Part shown: piece after piece, positions 25,446-33,692 of the stretch | How positions within the stretch are numbered: position 1 is the stretch's first letter | Layout: every line of letters starts with the position of its first letter | NCBI GenBank assembly: GCA_023251535.1 | Contig: JAHEYP010000027.1 | Coordinates: forward strand, 1-34,360 | Length of the DNA stretch: 34,360 nucleotides | Source: Bacteroidota bacterium | GTDB lineage: Bacteria; Bacteroidota; Bacteroidia; AKYH767-A; OLB10 | Direction: 5' to 3' | Translations under genes and position numbers: made by a program | The notes under the pieces: generated by a model | The model's database searches: none | Seen by the model: only the letters and a program-made list of their open reading frames with translations | Told to the model about the DNA's origin: nothing

Positions 25446-25485
25446 AAAAAGGGGAAGTTGTGGTTGAGACAACTCCCCCTTTTTT
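25446..25485 (-). terminator. Terminator or attenuator between the two subunit genes
   Basis: On the minus strand GGGGGAGTTGT (25479-25469) pairs with ACAACTTCCCC (25461-25451) around a 7-base loop, with one bulge, and is followed by TTTTT. It sits just after the presumed major subunit's stop (25491) and before the next subunit's ATG (25432), inside an otherwise same-direction gene set. Confidence 0.75.
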
Positions 25486-25490
25486 AATTC

Positions 25491-26258
25491 TTATTGGTTC
25501 TCAATAAGTACATATTTCACATTCATAGTGTAAACACCAGGCTGTGCATATGATCCTACTGCGTTAGCAGTTTCCAAGTCTAATTGATTTGGAACTGCAG
25601 CGTTATCAGCAGCTGTTGGGAATGTAGCAGGTAAACCTGGTACGATTCTGTAGTCGATAGCATAGTAGTAGATAGAGTTTGTAGCACTACCTTGAGTTAA
25701 ATAACTTCCACCTGCTGCGAAATCAGCTGTTCCGTTGTGACCTTGAATGTATTTCTCAGTTAAAGCTGGTAATACATAAGGAGTTGCTGAAGCATAGATG
25801 TTATTTTCTCCTGGAGTGTAAGGAGCTGCTGCTAATGCTGATGAATAGTCACCACGGAATCCTGTTCCTGTTGCTGCATTTGCATTTGCTTCGCTTTGGT
25901 GTAGTTCCAATAACTCTAGAGGTAATTGGTCAATAGCGTTAGGATCAGTACCAGTACCGTATTCCATTTGCTTATCCCAATAAGTACCATCGTTAGATGT
26001 TCCTACTGCATATAAATCCCACGCTACCGTTGAATTTACTTTAAGAATAGTAGCACCGTATTTAGTGATACCACCATAGTAGTCGCCAAGTTTGTCGAAC
26101 ACAAAGTCCACTTGATCCGGAGTGTTCATTTCTAATTGTAAAATTGGTTGTAAATCCATTGTCATCGTTACATTTTTTTCGTCTTGTAACTGTCCAAAAG
26201 AGGTTCCGCTAATAGCTAGAAACCCTAATGCCAATGCTAATTTTGTTTTCTTAATCAT
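25491..26258 (-). CDS. Secreted fiber-subunit-like protein (putative major subunit)
   Basis: 255 residues; signal peptide 1-22 (MIKKTKLALALGFLAISGTSFG-Q). The mature N-terminus NVTMTMDLQPILQLEMNTPDQVDFVFDKLGDYYGGIT has an alternating strand followed by the VDF-F/V-F opening also seen in the protein at 24776. The centre is rich in Ala/Gly/Tyr/Asn; the end carries GSYLT, DYRIVPGL and the terminal strand PGVYTMNVKYVLIENQ. This P-G-x-Y-T-x-x-V-x-x-x-V spacing is like the last strand of spore-coat-U/archaic pilus subunits. No cysteines. The gene uses mostly GCT, GGT, GTT and CCA codons, which fits high expression, and is followed by a terminator-like hairpin, so it may be the most abundant product of the operon. 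A structural subunit is inferred from these points and from the chaperone-like gene just upstream. Confidence 0.6.
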   Translation of the reverse strand: MIKKTKLALALGFLAISGTSFGQLQDEKNVTMTMDLQPILQLEMNTPDQVDFVFDKLGDYYGGITKYGATILKVNSTVAWDLYAVGTSNDGTYWDKQMEYGTGTDPNAIDQLPLELLELHQSEANANAATGTGFRGDYSSALAAAPYTPGENNIYASATPYVLPALTEKYIQGHNGTADFAAGGSYLTQGSATNSIYYYAIDYRIVPGLPATFPTAADNAAVPNQLDLETANAVGSYAQPGVYTMNVKYVLIENQ

Positions 26259-26322
26259 TTTTTTAAATTTTTACTGTTGTTGGTTTGAATAATTAATTTA
26301 CTGTTGGTATAAAGAACGTTTA

Positions 26323-27246
26323 CTAATCGACAACGAATTGTAATTCTGCTGCCGTTACTTGATCGGGATTGTTAGTGTCAACCACACCAACTGCCGAGTA
26401 TTTTCCTTTTTCTAAATCTTTTGGTATTTCATAGCTGAATTCGCGGTTGAATCCAGGTAGAATTGTGAACTTCTGTCCTTTTAATTTTTCTTGCTTTCCT
26501 GTAGCAAGGTTTGTGATCTCTACATATGATGTGCAGAATCCGATTCCGTCGCCCATATTAGTTGCGCTCATTTTTAATTGACGCTTACTTAATGAATCGC
26601 GGTAAGCAAATTGCTCGATTTCGATTTTATCGAGTGCAATACTTGTTGGGTTTTGATAGATGTAAACTCCAAATCCAATACTTGGACTAATACCCAATGC
26701 GATTGTGTTGGTTGATCCTGCTACATTTAATGGAGCACGTTTTGTTACTTCATCTAACATTAATACTGTCCATGCTGCGTGTTTCGATTCGTCGCCTGCA
26801 GGGACATTTACGTTAATCACAACTTTTTGCGTTTGACCGGGTTCGATTTCAAAGTAGCTTGGTGTTATAGTAGCCCATTGAGATAAACCGTATTTATTAG
26901 CTCCATTTTTTTGTCCGATCGGCTTTCCATTAGTGCCCATAACGAAGTCGCTGAAGTTTGCTTGGAAAGTGTACTTCTCTTTCGTGTCGTTTTTCATTTT
27001 CACTTCCATACTTTTACTCGTTCCTGGTTCTAGGTTGAAGTGAAGCGTAGAAGGCGATACTGATAGTCCGGTAAATTGCTTTAGGCTTACCGTTTTTTCG
27101 TCTTTTTTAGGCTCTTCTTTAACCACATCGGTAGCAGTATTTTCTTTTACTTCCGATTGGCTGGTTTGAGCATTTAATGAAACTGAACTGAATATGCTGA
27201 CAATGGCGGCCAGACATACTGATTTAGGGGCGATTAGGTATTTCAT
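26323..27246 (-). CDS. Secreted tandem Ig-like protein, PapD/DUF916-like (putative fiber chaperone)
   Basis: 307 residues. The signal peptide ends about residue 26 (SLNA-Q), followed by a charged 30-residue linker (EVKENTATDVVKEEPKKDEK). Domain 1 (about 58-165) opens LSVSPSTLHFNLEPGTSKSMEVKMKN and closes with ATITPSYFEIEPGQTQKVVINVNVP. This resembles the P-x-x-F-x-I/L-x-P-G-x-x-Q-x-x-x-I/V block of PapD-type chaperones and equally the DUF916 domain of Gram-positive WxL systems. Domain 2 (about 190-305) is another Ig-like unit ending in TAAELQFVVD. It lacks a clear copy of the PapD Arg/Lys pair, so true family membership is unproven. As first gene of the same-direction set chaperone - subunit - subunit - barrel, a periplasmic chaperone for the two secreted proteins is the best guess. 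Confidence 0.62.
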   Translation of the reverse strand: MKYLIAPKSVCLAAIVSIFSSVSLNAQTSQSEVKENTATDVVKEEPKKDEKTVSLKQFTGLSVSPSTLHFNLEPGTSKSMEVKMKNDTKEKYTFQANFSDFVMGTNGKPIGQKNGANKYGLSQWATITPSYFEIEPGQTQKVVINVNVPAGDESKHAAWTVLMLDEVTKRAPLNVAGSTNTIALGISPSIGFGVYIYQNPTSIALDKIEIEQFAYRDSLSKRQLKMSATNMGDGIGFCTSYVEITNLATGKQEKLKGQKFTILPGFNREFSYEIPKDLEKGKYSAVGVVDTNNPDQVTAAELQFVVD

Positions 27247-27404
27247 GATTATTGTGGTTTTGATAGAGGTTTATACTTATTCTAAAACCAAACAGTTTCA
27301 AAAAATGATTTGCTTGAGTGTATAACCTTTAAAAATCATGTAATATGTTGATAAACAGCATTATAAAAGCGCTATTCGAACCAGAAAATCACCCATTTGG
27401 GCAT

Positions 27405-27449
27405 AAAAAAAGGGAGTGAAAGCTTCATTTATGAATGCTCTCACTCCCT
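27405..27449 (-). terminator. Rho-independent terminator of the AsmA-family gene
   Basis: On the minus strand AGGGAGTGAGAGC...GCTTTCACTCCCT (27449-27411), with the inner ATTCAT/ATGAA pairing continuing the stem (one bulge, one wobble), is followed by TTTTTT. It separates the AsmA gene from the fiber operon, so the chaperone-like gene must have its own promoter in 27247-27404; I found no TAnnTTTG box there. Confidence 0.88.
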
Positions 27450-27465
27450 GAAAATCACTTATTTA

Positions 27466-30114
27466 TTACTTTTTGAAGAATCCTTTTAAGGCGTCTTTTG
27501 CTTTTTGCTCGGCTTCTTTTTTAAGTTTATCGGCTTCTGCTTTGGCTTTTGCTTCGGCTTCTTTTTTCAATTTATCGGCTTCCGCTTTAGCTTTGGCTTC
27601 TGCTTCTTGCTTTAATTTATCGGCTTCGGCTTTTGCTTTAGCTTCAAGTTCTTGTTTCTTTTTGTCGATTTCTTCTTTAGCCTTATCTTTAATAGAGTTC
27701 ACAATTCCGCCTGTTGTACTCTTTAGATCTGTTTTGATAGTTGGCTTGTCAACAGTTCCACCCATCAAAAGATTCATCTTCACATTTTCACTCATGCTGA
27801 AGTTGGCTCCTTTACTATTCGCTTGCGAAATCAATCCGCTAATAGCGCCCGATGCTTGCGATGGTAGTTTCGAAGTTGGAAGGCTCATCGCTAATGTATA
27901 GTCCATCGTTTGATCGAACCCTGTACTTCCTGCAACATTTGTCTGGATTCCAGCAAGTGTTACGTCGAATGGTTCAACTTTTACTCTTCCATTTTCGAAT
28001 TTGAAACTCAAGTTTACATTACTTACTGGAAGCGATTTAAATTGATCCATCTTTAAAACATCTGCTACTTTAACTAATGGAGTAAAGTTATTGATCGTAA
28101 CATTGGTAGTACTTAATTTTCCTCCTCCTGTTAAAGTATTCATGAATGGTTGCATATGTTCATCCAATTGCCCTTTCATAGTGAAGTTAGTTGAGAATCT
28201 TCCATTAGCTTTTTCTGCAATGGCTGCCATTTTCTTAACGGTGTTAAATGTTTTCACCGTTTGTTGAATATCGAATCCGTTGATATCCATATTTAAATTG
28301 ATATCGGCTTTCTTGCGTTCACGTGTAGCATAAATTCCCGAGAGTTTCATTGATCCACTCAGCGTATTGAATGATAAATTGCTCATGTCGATCGCTTGAT
28401 CATGAATCGATAATTTACCCGATAAACTTTCTAAAACTACATTGTCGTATTTGAGTGTTCCGATGCTGGTGTTCATGGTGAAATTTACATTGCCAGGGAC
28501 TTCAATTAAATTCATTGGTGTAGTATCGGCAGGCGCAGCAGTTGTTGTTGTTGGTTCCCCTGTAATGTCAGCTAAATCAATTTTATTCGATAATAAATTC
28601 AACGTGCCTGTTAATGTTTCTTTCTTGAACATATAAGCAAGTAAATTGTCGAGTGTTCCGTTTGCTCTGATGTCGCTACCACCCATTTTCGCATCGAAGT
28701 TGTTAAGCGAGATATTTTGAGGATTAAAAGTTAAACTACATTGATTTAAATCGAATCCTTGTTTGTAATCGTTAGAGGTATATTTAAAATTGCTCAATGC
28801 TAAATTTCCGCTTGCATTAAAGTCGCTGTAGTTTTTCTTTTCTATTGCCGACATTCTTCCTTTTAGCATTAAGTCGGCTACCATTTTACCTGCGATAGTG
28901 GTTCCTGCTTCTAGTGGGACAATTTTCGACAAGTTCGCAAAGTTGATATTGCAGTTCAACATTCCGTCGAGATTAGCGTCGCTCACTGGAGTAGATACAT
29001 TTAATCGCGCATCAATTTTTTCTGTCCCTAGTTCAGCATGCAATTTATTTAGATTGATGATGGTATGATCAGGAATTCCGTCGCGGTTGCTGACTTTTAA
29101 ATCTACTTGTACATTGTTTACTCCAACAGGTAATGAAGGATATTGGAATTGTCCGTTTTGAACTTTAACTTCTACTCCAAAAGCTGGCATTTGTTTGTCG
29201 TTGAATATACCTTTTACATAAGCACTCATCGCTAGGCTTCCCGACGATTTTAAATCTTTGAATCCGTCTTTATAAACTCCTGGAATCATCGATAAGAAAT
29301 TACGGAATTCATTCTTACGGATAGCGAATTTAAGGTCCATGTCGATGTCTTCTTTCGGCATCGCAACCCATCCTGTCATTCCTAAAACAAGTTCGTTTAA
29401 TGTTAATTCGTTGTCTTTAAAAGTGAATTTCATATTCGGCATATCCATGTCGATATCAGCAGTCAATAACGTATTTACTTTGTGTAAATATTTTACGCCA
29501 CCATACCATAAATTGGTATTTGCTGCTTCTGTTCTTGTTGACAATACAAACAAGTCTTGGGTGAAGTCGCCTTTACCAGTATGATTCAATTGATCTAAAG
29601 TCATTTTGAATCCCATCGATTGATCGTCGTAGCTAATTCTGCTATTTACGATTTCATATTTTCTTAAGGCAACTTTGAATTTCGATGGTTCGCTGGCTGC
29701 CTCAGGTTTCGATGAATCGGCTTTCGCGATATCCCAGTTCGCTTTACCATCTTTAAGGATAATTAAATTAATGAATGATTCTTTCAATGAAATAGATCTG
29801 ATATCTATTTGATCGCCTTTAATCACACTCATTAAATCGATTGTTAACGACAACTCCTTCGCCGATGTTAAGGTGTCACCTTGAAAAGGTGCAACTCCCA
29901 CAACGCTTAAATTCTGAAGTGATAAGCTGAAATTAGGGAAGCTCCTGAAAAGCGATAAATCGAAATCACCAAAGTCGACTTTAGCATTTACATTTTTATT
30001 GACTTCGTCTTTTACCATTGCTACAATTTTGTCTTTGTAAACGATAGGTAAAATAATTGCAGCGCCTAAAATGACTACAATCAGAACAGTGAGAATCAAC
30101 AGTATTTTTTTCAT
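27466..30114 (-). CDS. AsmA-family protein
   Basis: 882 residues. One N-terminal membrane anchor (4-27, ILLILTVLIVVILGAAIIL) is followed by the AsmA opening KVDFGDFDLSLFRSFPNFSLSLQNLSVVG, with I-D-L and ISLKESFINLIILKDGKANWDI blocks, and a long beta-rich body of repeated L-x-L/N-x-D strands. AsmA/TamB-like proteins are now thought to form lipid-transporting bridges from inner to outer membrane; the exact role of Bacteroidota members is unsettled. The last 75 residues are an unusual Lys/Ala/Glu-rich helix with three 15-residue repeats (DKLKxEAExKAKxEA). A strong terminator follows the stop. It lies 68 bases after aroC in the same direction; no promoter box was seen between. Confidence 0.88.
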   Translation of the reverse strand: MKKILLILTVLIVVILGAAIILPIVYKDKIVAMVKDEVNKNVNAKVDFGDFDLSLFRSFPNFSLSLQNLSVVGVAPFQGDTLTSAKELSLTIDLMSVIKGDQIDIRSISLKESFINLIILKDGKANWDIAKADSSKPEAASEPSKFKVALRKYEIVNSRISYDDQSMGFKMTLDQLNHTGKGDFTQDLFVLSTRTEAANTNLWYGGVKYLHKVNTLLTADIDMDMPNMKFTFKDNELTLNELVLGMTGWVAMPKEDIDMDLKFAIRKNEFRNFLSMIPGVYKDGFKDLKSSGSLAMSAYVKGIFNDKQMPAFGVEVKVQNGQFQYPSLPVGVNNVQVDLKVSNRDGIPDHTIINLNKLHAELGTEKIDARLNVSTPVSDANLDGMLNCNINFANLSKIVPLEAGTTIAGKMVADLMLKGRMSAIEKKNYSDFNASGNLALSNFKYTSNDYKQGFDLNQCSLTFNPQNISLNNFDAKMGGSDIRANGTLDNLLAYMFKKETLTGTLNLLSNKIDLADITGEPTTTTAAPADTTPMNLIEVPGNVNFTMNTSIGTLKYDNVVLESLSGKLSIHDQAIDMSNLSFNTLSGSMKLSGIYATRERKKADINLNMDINGFDIQQTVKTFNTVKKMAAIAEKANGRFSTNFTMKGQLDEHMQPFMNTLTGGGKLSTTNVTINNFTPLVKVADVLKMDQFKSLPVSNVNLSFKFENGRVKVEPFDVTLAGIQTNVAGSTGFDQTMDYTLAMSLPTSKLPSQASGAISGLISQANSKGANFSMSENVKMNLLMGGTVDKPTIKTDLKSTTGGIVNSIKDKAKEEIDKKKQELEAKAKAEADKLKQEAEAKAKAEADKLKKEAEAKAKAEADKLKKEAEQKAKDALKGFFKK
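27505..27665 (-). repeat. 45-bp coding repeat in the AsmA C-terminus
   Basis: The words TTTATCGGCTTC (plus-strand view) recur at 27526, 27571 and 27616, a 45-base period encoding DKLKQEAEAKAKAEA-type 15-mers; a partial further unit lies on the N-terminal side. The copies differ mainly at third positions. Confidence 0.85.
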
Positions 30115-30182
30115 GATAGATTAATTATTCGTATTTTGTTTTGGGATAATAGATAGAACGTTATTCTTGTTTTTTTAGTGTA

Positions 30183-31262
30183 TTAAAGTTGGCTCGCCTT
30201 ATTTCTTAGCATATGATCAGCCAAAATTATAGCGGCCATCGCCTCAACAATAGGCACTGCTCGAGGAAGTACACATGGGTCGTGTCGTCCCTTGCCTTCT
30301 AATGTAATTGATTGTCCTTGGTCGTTTATGCTTTGCTGGGGTTGTAGGAGTGTAGCAATAGGCTTAAAAGCTACTCTGAAGTAAATATCTTCTCCATTAC
30401 TGATGCCTCCTTGAATTCCTCCTGAGTTGTTGGTAAGGGTTTTGATTTTGTTGTCTTTTTTCACAAAAACATCATTGTGTTCAGATCCTTTCATGCCAAC
30501 GCTATCAAATCCTTTGCCAATGTCGAAGCCTTTAGCCGCATTTATGCTTAACATGGCTTTGCCTAAATCAGCATGCAATTTATCGAACACTGGTTCACCC
30601 AATCCTACGGGTGTTCCTGTTATAACACAGCTTATAATTCCGCCGATGGTATCTCCCGAGGCTTTAAGTTCTTTGATATAGTTTTCCATTTGAAGCGCAA
30701 CGGCTTCATCGGGACAACGGACTGCATTAGATTCTGTTTTTGATAGATCAAGTTCCGAATAGCTCTTATCGGTTTTTATATTTCCAACCGCACTAACGTA
30801 TGCGCATATCCGAATTCCGTAATGTTGTAGCAGCAGTTGTGCTATTGCTCCAGCAACAACTCTCGCTGCTGTTTCTCTTGCCGATGATCTTCCTCCTCCT
30901 CGGTAGTCACGATGCCCGTATTTTGCATCGTAAGTGTAGTCAGCATGACTAGGGCGGTATTCGTGTTGCAGGTGACTATAGTCTTGCGACTTTACATCTT
31001 TATTTTTGATAAAGAAACTCAAAGGCGCTCCTGTCGATTTTCCTTCGAAAATTCCTGAAAGTACTTCGAAACTATCATCTTCATTGCGTGAGGTAGTAAT
31101 AGCGCTTTGTCCAGGGCGACGTCGCGAAAGTTGAGTACTAATAAATGAGTTGTCTATTGTTAATCCCGCGGGACAACCATCAATCACCACACCAATTCCG
31201 GCACCATGCGATTCGCCGAAAGTTGTTACTCTGAATAAGTTTCCAATTGTATTGCCGGCCAT
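30183..31262 (-). CDS. aroC: Chorismate synthase
   Basis: 359 residues, full length. It converts 5-enolpyruvylshikimate-3-phosphate to chorismate with reduced FMN, the last shikimate-pathway step. All three family signatures are clear: [18 protein letters not shown] (16-33), the [15 protein letters not shown] block (about 47-62) and [21 protein letters not shown] (about 112-132), the last with the conserved H and Arg cluster. It starts 2 bases after the GNAT gene stop, so both are probably transcribed from the promoter at 31764-31771. Confidence 0.97.
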   Translation of the reverse strand: MAGNTIGNLFRVTTFGESHGAGIGVVIDGCPAGLTIDNSFISTQLSRRRPGQSAITTSRNEDDSFEVLSGIFEGKSTGAPLSFFIKNKDVKSQDYSHLQHEYRPSHADYTYDAKYGHRDYRGGGRSSARETAARVVAGAIAQLLLQHYGIRICAYVSAVGNIKTDKSYSELDLSKTESNAVRCPDEAVALQMENYIKELKASGDTIGGIISCVITGTPVGLGEPVFDKLHADLGKAMLSINAAKGFDIGKGFDSVGMKGSEHNDVFVKKDNKIKTLTNNSGGIQGGISNGEDIYFRVAFKPIATLLQPQQSINDQGQSITLEGKGRHDPCVLPRAVPIVEAMAAIILADHMLRNKASQL

Positions 31263-31264
31263 AA

Positions 31265-31759
31265 TTAATTTCTTTTGTACAACATAATAAAGTCATTCAT
31301 TTCGTAATTATTGCCAATGTCGAAGTCTTTTACTTCTTCAATAATAAATCCCTGTTTGAAGTAGAAATTAATGGCTTTATAATTTTTACGATTCACTGTT
31401 AAGCGAATAGTCTTTAAGTCTTCAAATCCGCTGAACACTTGATTGAAAAACTCGCTTCCAATTCCATTTCTGTGTTTTTCGGTATCAACGTAAAATTTAT
31501 GGAGGAAATAATCTCCTGATTCTTTGATACTATAAGAAATATATCCGACCGGAATTTGATTGTTAAAAGCAAGTAAAAAATGCTGTCCTTCATCCATTTG
31601 CAGCTTCAATGCTTCTTTCGAATACATCATTTTAAGCATATAGTCGATTTGGTCCATCGTAATAATGTCGGGATAATGGACTTTCCAGATTTTTTCGGCT
31701 AGTGAGTAAATTAAATCAACATCACTGTAATCAGCCTTTTTTATAGCAAGATTTATCAC
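31265..31759 (-). CDS. GNAT-family N-acetyltransferase
   Basis: About 164 residues from a GTG at 31759. The N-terminus then reads (M)[24 protein letters not shown], the normal I-x-I-R-K-A-x-x-x-D opening of GNAT enzymes. ATGs at 31774 and 31798 are in frame but lie upstream of the only promoter box (31764-31771), so they are probably not transcribed. The acetyl-CoA site is [22 protein letters not shown] (R/Q-x-x-G-x-G/A form as RNGIGS), followed by [16 protein letters not shown], the N...A..FY...GF motif. The acetylated substrate cannot be inferred. aroC follows 2 bases after its stop. Confidence 0.85.
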   Translation of the reverse strand: MINLAIKKADYSDVDLIYSLAEKIWKVHYPDIITMDQIDYMLKMMYSKEALKLQMDEGQHFLLAFNNQIPVGYISYSIKESGDYFLHKFYVDTEKHRNGIGSEFFNQVFSGFEDLKTIRLTVNRKNYKAINFYFKQGFIIEEVKDFDIGNNYEMNDFIMLYKRN

Positions 31760-31763
31760 GCAA

Positions 31764-31771
31764 CAAAGATA
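31764..31771 (-). promoter_or_regulatory. -7 box of GNAT-aroC, start-proximal
   Basis: Minus strand TATCTTTG (TAnnTTTG), four bases before the GTG at 31759. The transcript would begin at or next to the start codon, a leaderless or nearly leaderless message. Confidence 0.55.
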
Positions 31772-31808
31772 CATATCCTCTGTAATAGAAGAATACATCG
31801 GAATGGGT

Positions 31809-31816
31809 TACTTTTG
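31809..31816 (+). promoter_or_regulatory. -7 box of the ABC-F gene, start-proximal
   Basis: TACTTTTG, four bases before ATG 31821. It lies downstream of the in-frame ATG at 31803, which is why 31821 is taken as the start. Again the transcript would begin about at the start codon. Confidence 0.55.
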
Positions 31817-31820
31817 CACT

Positions 31821-33689
31821 ATGAACATCTTTACGGCTGAGGGACTGACTAAGTCATATAATGAAAAACCGCTATTTACAGGAATTGATATTTCGTTGAG
31901 TGAAGGCCAGAAAATGGCACTTATTGCGGCCAATGGAAGCGGAAAAACGACTTTGCTGCGTATTTTGGCGGGACGCGATACGGCAGATGCGGGTAAGGTT
32001 TCGTATCGTTCCGACCTCAGAATCGGTTATTTAGAGCAAGATCCGTATTTCACGCCAGGAGCTTCAATCCTCGATTGCATATTTGAACCGGGACACCCCA
32101 TTCTGCATGCTATTGGTGAATATGAGCGACTTTTAGAGATGGGCGAAGATGTTGATCATGTAGCGCTTCAAGATGTGATGAATACCCTCGATTCATTGAA
32201 CGGGTGGGATTATGAAGCTCGCGCAGCCGAAGTTTTAGGCCGATTAGGTATCCATGATATGGATAAAAAGGTGAGCGAGATGTCGGGGGGACAAAAGAAA
32301 CGTATTGCGCTAGCTCGACTGTTAATTGAAGATCACGAATTATTATTACTCGATGAGCCTACCAATCACCTCGACTTAGATATGATTGAATGGCTTGAGA
32401 ATTTTTTACGTCGCCAGAATAAATCTATTTTATTGATTTCCCATGATCGCTATTTTCTTGATGGAGTTTGTAATACCATCACTGAATTAGAAGATGGTAA
32501 AATATTTACCTACAATGGAGGTTATGCATATTATCTTGAAAGAAAAGAAGAACGAGAAGCGCAAGAAAGATCTACTATCGATAAAGCGAGGAATACGTAT
32601 CGTAAAGAATTAGAGTGGATGCGTCGCCAGCCAAAGGCTCGAACTACAAAATCGAAATCGCGACAAGAATCATTTTATGATGTTGAAGAAGTAGCGAAAG
32701 GCAAGAAGAGTGAAGCGAAAATGCAAATAACGATGCAGATGAATCGACTAGGAAGTAAAATTCTTGAGCTCGAAAATGTTTGTAAATCGTTCGATAATAA
32801 ATTGCTGATGGAAAACTTCTCTTATACTTTTAAAAGAGGAGAGAAGATTGGATTGATAGGAAGAAACGGAGCCGGAAAATCGACTTTGTTGAATATCATC
32901 ATGGAGTTAGTGAAGCCTGATAAGGGTAGAGTGAAATCTGGAGAAACTGTTGTTTACGGATATTACTCTCAGCAAGGCATGAATCTTCCGGAAGATAAGC
33001 GAGTGATTGATGTTGTAAAAGATATCGCTGAATATGTTGAAACAGGAAGCGGAAACTGGATTGGCGTGTCGCAATTTTTGAATCACTTCCGTTTCACGGG
33101 AGCAAAGCAGCATGTGTATGTTTCGAAGTTAAGCGGAGGTGAAAAGAAGAGATTATACTTGTTGACTATCCTTTTAAAGAATCCGAATTTCTTGATTCTC
33201 GATGAGCCTACAAATGATCTCGATATTGTTACACTGAATATTCTTGAAGAGTTTTTAGAAGGTTATCAAGGATGTATGTTAATGGTAACCCATGACCGCT
33301 ATTTCATGGATCGATTGGTTGATCACGTTTTCGTACTCGATGGAACAGGAGACGTGAAGGATATTCACGGAAATTATACTGACTATCGTTCTATCTTTGA
33401 ACAAGGTGGTAAGAAGCAAGAAATTCCGAAGCAGATAGAAGAGAAAGCTGTTGTAAAGCAAGAAGCACCTGCAAAGAAAAAGACGAAGTTGAGTTTTAAA
33501 GAGCAACACGAGCTCGATACTATCGAGAAAGAATTAGCGAAATTAGAAGAAGAGAAAAAGAAATTGGTAGAGCGAATGAATGATACTTCATTGTCGCATG
33601 ACGATTTAGCAAAAGCTGCTATCGATTATCAAAAGACAGAGGACAAAATCGACGAGAAAACGATGCGTTGGCTCGAACTGCAAGAATAA
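31821..33689 (+). CDS. uup: ABC-F ATPase, Uup type
   Basis: 622 residues with two ABC domains and no membrane segment. First domain: Walker A AANGSGKT (36-43), signature MSGGQKKRIALARLL, Walker B LLLLDEPTNHLDL. Second: Walker A GRNGAGKST, signature LSGGEKKRLYLLTIL, Walker B FLILDEPTNDLDI. The linker YLERKEEREAQERS...ELEWMRRQPKARTTKS and a C-terminal charged coiled coil (about 550-622, SFKEQHELDTIEKELAKLEE) are the features that separate Uup from EttA and from resistance ABC-Fs. Uup acts on ribosomes or branched DNA intermediates in E. coli; the exact role is debated. Start ATG 31821 is chosen from the -7 box at 31809. Its stop is 3 bases from the end of the converging aminotransferase gene, with no terminator between. 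Confidence 0.9.
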   Translation: MNIFTAEGLTKSYNEKPLFTGIDISLSEGQKMALIAANGSGKTTLLRILAGRDTADAGKVSYRSDLRIGYLEQDPYFTPGASILDCIFEPGHPILHAIGEYERLLEMGEDVDHVALQDVMNTLDSLNGWDYEARAAEVLGRLGIHDMDKKVSEMSGGQKKRIALARLLIEDHELLLLDEPTNHLDLDMIEWLENFLRRQNKSILLISHDRYFLDGVCNTITELEDGKIFTYNGGYAYYLERKEEREAQERSTIDKARNTYRKELEWMRRQPKARTTKSKSRQESFYDVEEVAKGKKSEAKMQITMQMNRLGSKILELENVCKSFDNKLLMENFSYTFKRGEKIGLIGRNGAGKSTLLNIIMELVKPDKGRVKSGETVVYGYYSQQGMNLPEDKRVIDVVKDIAEYVETGSGNWIGVSQFLNHFRFTGAKQHVYVSKLSGGEKKRLYLLTILLKNPNFLILDEPTNDLDIVTLNILEEFLEGYQGCMLMVTHDRYFMDRLVDHVFVLDGTGDVKDIHGNYTDYRSIFEQGGKKQEIPKQIEEKAVVKQEAPAKKKTKLSFKEQHELDTIEKELAKLEEEKKKLVERMNDTSLSHDDLAKAAIDYQKTEDKIDEKTMRWLELQE

Positions 33690-33692
33690 TAA

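Noticed and set aside
21789-27246. Type V (Mfa/FimA) pili or a T9SS cargo cluster
   Set aside because: No lipoprotein-type Mfa/Fim subunits, no FimB/Mfa anchor families, and none of the secreted proteins has a T9SS C-terminal sorting domain.
27473-27901. A 142-residue plus-strand frame rich in Ala/Ser/Phe
   Set aside because: It is the complement of the Lys/Ala/Glu repeat tail of the AsmA gene; its low complexity mirrors that repeat.
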